57,478 nt of DNA from Anaerostipes sp. Lineage in GTDB: Bacteria; Bacillota; Clostridia; Lachnospirales; Lachnospiraceae. Shown here piece after piece: positions 54,218 to 57,478 of the stretch. Made by a program: the position numbers and the translations under genes. The stretch covers positions 43,500 to 100,977 of the forward strand of contig JAQVEG010000004.1 in assembly GCA_028697725.1 (NCBI GenBank), read 5' to 3'. Numbering within the stretch: position 1 is the stretch's first letter; each line of letters begins with the position of its first letter. The notes below the pieces were generated by a model. The model saw only the letters and a list, made by a program, of their open reading frames with translations, was not told the origin of the DNA and ran no database searches.

Positions 54218-56834
54218 ACCAGTTCTCTCCTATATTTACATCCACACTTAGAGGAACACGAAGCTGCGCCGCATGGGTCATTTCCTGTACTAAAATATCT
54301 TTCACTTGATCTAATTCTTCTTTCCATGTCTCAATTAAAAGTTCATCGTGAATCTGTAAAATCAATCGAGATTTTAGATTTAACTTTTTTAGTCTCATAT
54401 TTACACGAATCATGGCAATCTTAATAATATCAGCCGCAGCCCCTTGAATTGGTGAATTCATGGCAACACGCTCTCCAAAATTCCTCTGCATAAAATTGCT
54501 GGATTTTAATTCTGGAATCGGTCTGATTCGATGGAACATAGTTTCTACAAATCCATCTTTTTTCCCTTTTTCTACTTCTCTATCCAAATACTCTTTTACC
54601 TTTGGGTAGGTTTCAAAATAAGTGGCAATATATTCACTTGCTTCTTTTCTTGTAATCTTTAGTTCTTGACTAAGTCCAAATGCACTTTGTCCATATATGA
54701 TTCCAAAGTTGACTGCCTTTGCATTTCTTCTTTGAAGACTTGTCACTTCTTCCATTGGCACTTTAAATACATCTGCTGCAGTTCTTGCATGAATGTCTTC
54801 TTCTCTTTGATAAGATTCAATTAGATTCTGATCCCCTGATAAATGAGCCATTACACGAAGTTCTATTTGAGAATAATCTGCATCTAAAAATACATACCCA
54901 TCTTCTGGCAAAAATACCTTTCTAATTGCACGTCCTAATTCCATTCTTGCTGGAATATTTTGAAGATTCGGTTCTGTAGAACTAATTCTTCCCGTTGCAG
55001 TAATCGTCTGATTAAACTTTCCATGAATTCGATTATCTTCCATAATAAAGTTGGCAAGTCCATCTGCATAGGTTGATTTTAATTTTGTAAGCTGACGATA
55101 TTCTAATACATAAGCTACAATTGGATATTTTCCTTCTAATTTTTCTAATACATCTACGCTGGTAGAATATCCAGTTTTGGTCTTTTTCCCACCTTTTAAT
55201 CCCATGTGTTCAAAAAGAATAACTCCTAGTTGTTTTGGAGAGTTAATATTAAACTCTTCCCCTGCTTCTTCATAAATAAGCTTTTGTAGTTGGTCAATAC
55301 GTCCAACTAACTGACCTCCATATTCCTTTAATGCCTCTTTATCTACCCTGATTCCACGAACCTGCATCTCATGAAGTACAAAAGTAGTTGGAAGTTCAAC
55401 TTCCTCATATAAATTCAGCATATTTAGCTCATCTAATTTATTTGTTAAAGGATCAATGGCACATCTTGCTACATAGGCGTCAAATCCAATGATTTTCTTC
55501 CCTACTTCTATGAGTTCTCCATCCTCGAATACACTCTTTTTCTTCTCTAACAGTTCCTTTCTAGAAGGCAGCATCAATGACAAATAATCTCTTGCAATAT
55601 CATCATAATCATAGGTACTCTTTAGTGGATTTACTAGATATGCCGCTAAAGATACGTCAAAAATAGATGTTTGTTCTTCGCTTAAATGCAGTTTTCCAAG
55701 ATAATCTTTGATTCCCATCATGGAGATTTTCTTTCCTTCATGATAGAGTCCACTTACCTTTTCATAGAGATAATCTGTAGAAATAAATCCTTCATTATGA
55801 AGTAAATCAATCTTCTTATCTTCATAAGACATTGCAATCCATACATCCCCTTCATTAGTATAAATTGCAACTCCCACTTCCTTTTCTTTCGCCGCCTTGA
55901 TAAATACATCATCTGCCTCAGATAAATCTGTAATCTCATGAATTTCCAATACTAAATCTTCTTCTGCAACTCCTTCAAATCGCTTTAAAATAGTCTTAAA
56001 TTCTAAATTTTTCAAAAGGTCATAAGCTTCTTTTGTATAAATATCTTCAAACATGGCATCTTCAAATGTCAAATCAAGTGGACAATCTAGTTTAATGGTT
56101 GCCAATTCTTTACTCATAAGTCCCTGCTCGTAATATTCTTCAAGATTATTCTTAGCACGATTTGGTTTTACATCCTCAATATGTTCCCTTGCATTCTCAA
56201 TGGTCTTATATTCTTTAATTAATTTGGTTGCTGTCTTTTCACCAATTCCGGGAATTCCAGGAATATTGTCAGAAGCATCGCCCATCAATGCCTTCACGTC
56301 AATAAATTCCTTTGGAGTAACCTCATACGCTGCTAACACATCATCTGCAAAATAATCTTCCACCTCAGTTCCACCACGCTTCGTCTTTGGAATTCGGATT
56401 TGTACGTGCTTGGTTGCAAGCTGAAGTAAATCACGATCCCCTGAGATAATTCTAACTTCATATCCTTCTTTTTCTCCAAGAACTGACATACTTCCAAGCA
56501 AATCATCTGCCTCAAATCCTTCTTCCATCATCAGTGGAATATTCATTGCCTGAAGAACCTCTTTAATCACTGGAACCTGCTCTCTTAATTCATCTGGCAT
56601 TCCTTTTCTTGTTCCCTTATATTCTTCAAACATCTTATGCCGAAAGGTTGGCGCACTTAAATCAAATGCCACTGCAAAATGAGTGGGCTGCTCTTCTTCT
56701 ATAAATTTAAACATCATATTTAGAAAACCAAGAATTGCATTGGTATGAAGTCCTTGACTGTTCGTCATATCTGGCAATCCATAAAATGCTCGGTTTAAAA
56801 TACTGTGTCCATCTATTAATAATAATTTATTCAT
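54204..56834 (-). CDS. polA: DNA polymerase I, proofreading-deficient
   Basis: 876 residues. N-terminal 5' nuclease (LLLIDGHSILNRAFYG, FEADDLLGSM, GDASDNIPGIPGIGEKTA), a degenerate 3'-5' exonuclease region lacking the DxE metal residues, and the polymerase with motif A DADYSQIELRVMAHLSGD, the O-helix RRNAKAVNFGIIYG and motif C QIHDELLIE. Fills gaps and removes RNA primers. The ATG at 56834 follows GAGGAGA; an in-frame ATG at 56849 precedes it. Confidence 0.97.
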   Translation of the reverse strand: MNKLLLIDGHSILNRAFYGLPDMTNSQGLHTNAILGFLNMMFKFIEEEQPTHFAVAFDLSAPTFRHKMFEEYKGTRKGMPDELREQVPVIKEVLQAMNIPLMMEEGFEADDLLGSMSVLGEKEGYEVRIISGDRDLLQLATKHVQIRIPKTKRGGTEVEDYFADDVLAAYEVTPKEFIDVKALMGDASDNIPGIPGIGEKTATKLIKEYKTIENAREHIEDVKPNRAKNNLEEYYEQGLMSKELATIKLDCPLDLTFEDAMFEDIYTKEAYDLLKNLEFKTILKRFEGVAEEDLVLEIHEITDLSEADDVFIKAAKEKEVGVAIYTNEGDVWIAMSYEDKKIDLLHNEGFISTDYLYEKVSGLYHEGKKISMMGIKDYLGKLHLSEEQTSIFDVSLAAYLVNPLKSTYDYDDIARDYLSLMLPSRKELLEKKKSVFEDGELIEVGKKIIGFDAYVARCAIDPLTNKLDELNMLNLYEEVELPTTFVLHEMQVRGIRVDKEALKEYGGQLVGRIDQLQKLIYEEAGEEFNINSPKQLGVILFEHMGLKGGKKTKTGYSTSVDVLEKLEGKYPIVAYVLEYRQLTKLKSTYADGLANFIMEDNRIHGKFNQTITATGRISSTEPNLQNIPARMELGRAIRKVFLPEDGYVFLDADYSQIELRVMAHLSGDQNLIESYQREEDIHARTAADVFKVPMEEVTSLQRRNAKAVNFGIIYGQSAFGLSQELKITRKEASEYIATYFETYPKVKEYLDREVEKGKKDGFVETMFHRIRPIPELKSSNFMQRNFGERVAMNSPIQGAAADIIKIAMIRVNMRLKKLNLKSRLILQIHDELLIETWKEELDQVKDILVQEMTHAAQLRVPLSVDVNIGENWYEAK

Positions 56835-56909
56835 GATTCTTCTCCTCATCTATTTTTAATTTTATCTTTTAACATCATACCATAATGTGTTTCCAAAAGA
56901 AACGAACAT

Positions 56910-56945
56910 AAAAAAATTCCAATGGCAGTCTTTCACCACTGGAAT
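56910..56945 (-). terminator. Terminator of the Rrf2 gene
   Basis: ATTCCAGTGG / CCATTGGAAT stem (56936-56945 with 56916-56925, one G-U pair) followed by seven T residues on the minus strand. Confidence 0.85.
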
Positions 56946-56951
56946 CAATTG

Positions 56952-57389
56952 TTATATAACAAAATCATTGTTTTGATTCTTCTTTGCTCTCTCCACAATG
57001 TCTTCTAACGTAACACTATTTAAATATTCACTTACAACTTTGTCAAGTCCTTCCCATACAAATATAGTTGGACACTCTCCATATCTCTCACAAGCATTGG
57101 GGTTATCATCTAAACATGCCACTGGTGCCATACTTCCTTCTGTAATCTTTAAAATATCTCCAACCGTATACTCGGCAGGCTTTTTCGCCAACTGATATCC
57201 ACCTCTTGGTCCACGTAGACTTTTCAAGTAACCAGAAATACTTAACAATCTGATAATCTGTTCTAAATACTTCATAGAAATGCTTTGTCGCTTTGATACA
57301 TCCTTTAATGAAATCCATTCCCCTGTGTCATTTAATGCTAGGTCATACATAAGTCTTACTGCATATCTTCCCTTTGTTGATATCTTCAT
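56952..57389 (-). CDS. Rrf2-family regulator with three conserved cysteines
   Basis: 145 residues. The winged helix is KISTKGRYAVRLMYDLAL, SISMKYLEQIIRLLSISGYL, then the wing LRGPRGGYQLAKKPAEYT. Cysteines are spaced C-x7-C-x5-C (ACLDDNPNACERYGECPT), similar to the Fe-S ligand loop of IscR, so it may sense iron-sulfur status. CymR, its Firmicute cousin, lacks this loop. Likely represses Fe-S or cysteine genes; its usual target iscS is not adjacent here. Confidence 0.92.
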   Translation of the reverse strand: MKISTKGRYAVRLMYDLALNDTGEWISLKDVSKRQSISMKYLEQIIRLLSISGYLKSLRGPRGGYQLAKKPAEYTVGDILKITEGSMAPVACLDDNPNACERYGECPTIFVWEGLDKVVSEYLNSVTLEDIVERAKKNQNNDFVI

Positions 57390-57433
57390 TCACAAATCCT
57401 TTCCCTATATTCCTATCCTTTAAGTATGTTTTT

Positions 57434-57462
57434 ATATTACGCAAAAACAAGAAATTTGTCAA
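57434..57462 (-). promoter_or_regulatory. Promoter of the Rrf2 gene
   Basis: Minus strand TTGACA (57462-57457), 17-bp spacer, TAATAT (57439-57434), 45 bp before the start codon. Confidence 0.75.
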
Positions 57463-57478
57463 TGGTCACACACATCAT

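Overview
The window is a chromosomal segment of a low-GC, endospore-forming Firmicute, most likely a Lachnospiraceae-type Clostridium. The basis is AT-rich sequence, strong AGGAGG ribosome sites, frequent TTG starts, a sigK-type sporulation sigma factor, a CIRCE-controlled hrcA-grpE-dnaK-dnaJ operon, and the block ireB-ruvX-DUF1292-(RNase J)-mltG-like-trmR-U32, which resembles the Bacillus yrzL-yrrK-yrzB-yrrL-yrrM-yrrN/O order. No rRNA, tRNA, CRISPR array, insertion sequence or prophage was found, and no gene-free stretch exceeds 300 bases.

Layout. 1-1.8 kb: ilvC (cut by the left edge) behind a FadR-type GntR regulator, with two TTGT-N3-ACAA operators at the ilvC promoter. 1.9-6.9 kb: an ATPase/two-permease ABC-2 exporter divergent from a NarL-type two-component system. 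6.9-7.4 kb: a gamma-carbonic-anhydrase-like protein. 7.6-22.6 kb: a hydroaromatic (quinate/shikimate) utilisation cluster with type I dehydroquinase, a YdiB-like quinate/shikimate dehydrogenase, a TIM-barrel protein that may be a 3-dehydroshikimate dehydratase, two multidomain Fe-S/flavin ene-reductases, an MFS and a TRAP transporter, and three paralogous LysR regulators. sigK sits inside this cluster. Four transcription units of the cluster share the promoter architecture AAAC-N6-TTG over the -35 box, which suggests one regulon.

22.7-33.2 kb: a housekeeping run transcribed leftward (prmA, rsmE, cysteine desulfurase, thiI, mtaB, ireB, ruvX, DUF1292, RNase J, MltG-like, trmR, U32 protein), mostly tRNA/rRNA modification. 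33.3-39.8 kb: an accessory island between dnaJ and prmA, genes that are close neighbours in Bacillus. It has a three-permease ABC transporter, an anchored protein, a VanZ-like protein, two small secreted proteins, and a BlaI/M56 repressor-protease pair with no penicillin-binding sensor domain. Two of its units begin with a duplicated 63-bp promoter module (55/63 identical). 39.8-44.6 kb: the class I heat-shock operon. 44.7-48.2 kb: a small membrane protein, a secreted beta-rich protein and an AgrC/AgrA-like (GHKL/LytTR) system; a LytTR-like direct repeat precedes the secreted-protein gene. 48.3-56.8 kb: tyrS, pepD, UPF0210, an ACT-domain protein, a WalJ/YycJ-like hydrolase, coaE and polA. 56.9-57.4 kb: an Rrf2-family regulator with three cysteines.

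The best candidates for undescribed biology are the two-ene-reductase hydroaromatic regulon with its shared promoter box, and the dnaJ-prmA island with its duplicated promoter and unusual M56 sensor. All functions are inferred from reading motifs and context; no database search was possible.
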